Positions 5,909 through 6,968 of a DNA stretch of 6,968 nt are shown here, one piece after another. Position numbers and translations under genes: made by a program. How positions within the stretch are numbered: position 1 is the stretch's first letter; each line of letters starts with the position of its first letter. Below the pieces are notes generated by a model. That model was not told the DNA's origin. It did not search any database and saw only the letters and a program-made list of their open reading frames with translations. Origin of the DNA: Eubacteriaceae bacterium (lineage in GTDB: Bacteria > Bacillota > Clostridia > Lachnospirales > Lachnospiraceae); assembly GCA_902362875.1 (NCBI GenBank), contig CABIYF010000052.1:1-6968 (forward strand), written 5' to 3'.

Positions 5909-6451
5909 ATGAGAGCTACAGGTATTATACGAAGAATCGATGACCTTGGCCGGATCGTTATACCGAAAGAAATACGAAAAACCATGCATATCAGAGAAAG
6001 CGATCCTTTGGAAATATTCACAGAAAAAGACGGCAGTATTATCTTAAAAAAATATTCCCCGATCGGAGAAATGGGAAACAACGCCCAGCAATGCGCCGAA
6101 TCGATCGCATCACAGATTCCTCACACAATCTGTATCTGCGACCAGGATTCCGTAATCGCTGCCGCCGGCCCTAATGCGAAAAAGTTACTTGGAAAGCTGT
6201 TACATGAAAAGGCTGAAGAAGCACTGTCGGAACGCAAAAATCTATTAATGGATCGTGAAAACGGAGACTTTTTCCCTTTTATATCAGATTTTCCTGAAGT
6301 TTTCCAGTATGTATGCCTGGCTACGATCATCTCGGAGGGAGATGCAGTCGGGTTTGTTTGTATCCTTTCGATTGAGGAGGAACTTACAGAAAAAGAATTG
6401 ATGGTGGCCCGGATCGGGGCTGGGTTTCTTGGAAAGCAACTAGAGGGATAG
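5909..6451 (+). CDS. spoVT: Stage V sporulation protein T (AbrB-family regulator)
   Basis: SpoVT is a DNA-binding regulator that modulates forespore gene expression late in sporulation. Residues 1-50 form an AbrB swapped-hairpin domain: RATGIIRRIDDLGRIVIPKE, then IRESDPLEIF and IILKKYSPIGE, nearly the B. subtilis SpoVT sequence as I recall it. Residues ~55-180 form a GAF-like sensor domain typical of SpoVT and absent from AbrB itself. The 180-residue length matches the family (178 in B. subtilis). The ATG is preceded by GGAGG at 5894-5898. The gene stands alone, divergent from the tsa operon. A very long palindrome begins 10 nt after its stop codon. Confidence 0.93.
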   Translation: MRATGIIRRIDDLGRIVIPKEIRKTMHIRESDPLEIFTEKDGSIILKKYSPIGEMGNNAQQCAESIASQIPHTICICDQDSVIAAAGPNAKKLLGKLLHEKAEEALSERKNLLMDRENGDFFPFISDFPEVFQYVCLATIISEGDAVGFVCILSIEEELTEKELMVARIGAGFLGKQLEG

Positions 6452-6460
6452 TTGTTTAGA

Positions 6461-6726
6461 TTGTATGAGACAGTCATAAGATAAGAATCAATATTTATAA
6501 TAAACCGGTGGCAACACGCATATTTTAAGAGCGTTTTTTACAAATCGCTGATCCGCGCCTGTTCCTTTGATAACTCCTTGGCTGCAAGCCAAAATGCCCG
6601 CAGCTACAGTCAAACAATCAACCACAGGGCGCTGCGAATTTGTAAAAAACGCACTTAAAATATGCTAATCGTTGCTCACCGGTTTATTATAAATATTGAT
6701 TCTTATCTTATGACTGTCTCATACAA
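6461..6726. repeat. Long palindromic element with perfect 50-bp arms
   Basis: Bases 6461-6510 and 6677-6726 are perfect reverse complements over all 50 positions. Inside them, 6518-6548 pairs with 6634-6665 with one mismatch and one indel. A GC-richer centre (about 6549-6633) contains further pairing, including ttggct/agccaa at 6578-6592. There is no convincing reading frame. It looks like a MITE-type nonautonomous element or a long structured RNA. No target-site duplication is visible at the outer edges. A TA dinucleotide sits symmetrically at 6464-6465 and 6722-6723, but the symmetry of the arms alone would produce that. Confidence 0.9.
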
Positions 6727-6968
6727 CGGAACACTATTCAAACCACTACAGAGTGTGTATGTTAAACGGTATTGGCTGATAATTTTTATATTCATTAACA
6801 GACAGTTTAATGAAATTCATAAACACCGATTTGTCGAGATGTTTGAGAAATTTAAAACAGTAGTTTACTAATTCCTTAAATCGCCCGTTTGCAAATATCA
6901 AAATTGACAGCCAACACCGTTCCCCATACATACCCGTAGTGATTTGAATAGCCGTCCGTGTATATGAG
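6718..6968. repeat. Degenerate foldback overlapping the palindrome's right end
   Basis: Bases 6734-6824 match the reverse complement of 6863-6951 at about 76 percent by hand alignment (roughly 68 of 89 columns, two gaps). The similarity continues outward more weakly to ctcata at 6718-6723 and its complement tatgag at 6963-6968, the window edge. About 38 unpaired bases separate the arms. Short reading frames on both strands here encode look-alike peptides, but that follows from the inverted repeat and the codons show no third-position bias. I see no gene in 6452-6968. The element may continue beyond the window. Confidence 0.8.

Noticed and set aside
6461..6726. Simple intrinsic terminator for spoVT
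   Set aside because: The palindrome is far longer than a terminator hairpin and has no T run after the stem, although it may still affect transcript ends.
6662..6931. Two overlapping frames on opposite strands with similar peptides (VYVKRYWLIIFIF and MYGERCWLSILIF)
   Set aside because: The similarity follows from the inverted repeat. Differences between the arms fall on all three codon positions, there are no good ribosome sites, and the plus frame begins inside the palindrome arm.
6461..6968. CRISPR array or attC-type integron site
   Set aside because: There are no regularly spaced direct repeats and no integrase or cas gene. The structure is a pair of single long foldbacks.

Overview
The window looks like a chromosomal segment of an anaerobic, spore-forming-type Firmicute, most likely in the Lachnospiraceae (Clostridia). 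The basis is the moderately AT-rich base composition, strong AGGAG-type ribosome binding sites, a SpoVT orthologue, tRNA genes without an encoded CCA end, and protein sequences typical of that group. The family-level call is inference from sequence character and not a database match.

Left part (1-562, all on the minus strand): two serine tRNA genes (UGA, then GGA) read leftward from a consensus promoter (TTGACA, 17-nt spacer, TATTAT). A short hairpin with a T run follows them. Beyond it lie two more consensus promoters in tandem and a leader with a boxA-like sequence, which together look like the start of an rRNA operon whose 16S gene would lie just past the left edge.

Middle part (582-5788, minus strand): one compact seven-gene operon in the order YcxB-like membrane protein, tsaE, tsaB, rimI (fused to a zinc-ribbon domain), rnz, tsaD, ispD. 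Gaps are 0-15 nt, with one 14-nt overlap. TsaB, TsaE and TsaD make up the t6A tRNA-modification machinery apart from TsaC/TsaC2, which is not in the window. RimI acetylates ribosomal protein S18. RNase Z trims tRNA 3' ends, and both neighbouring tRNA-Ser genes lack CCA and so are expected substrates. IspD belongs to the MEP isoprenoid pathway. The rimI reading frame carries a perfect internal Shine-Dalgarno sequence and ATG at the zinc-ribbon boundary, so the zinc-ribbon protein may also be made on its own.

Right part: a 120-nt divergent intergenic region (5789-5908) holds the operon promoter, a sigma-G-like promoter for spoVT and a 7-bp dyad lying across both. After spoVT (5909-6451, plus strand) no credible gene remains. 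Instead, 6461-6726 is a long palindrome with perfect 50-bp outer arms, and 6718-6968 is a second, degenerate foldback of about 100-bp arms. The second foldback ends at the window edge on the same motif that begins the first. This composite of nested palindromes is the least explained part of the window.
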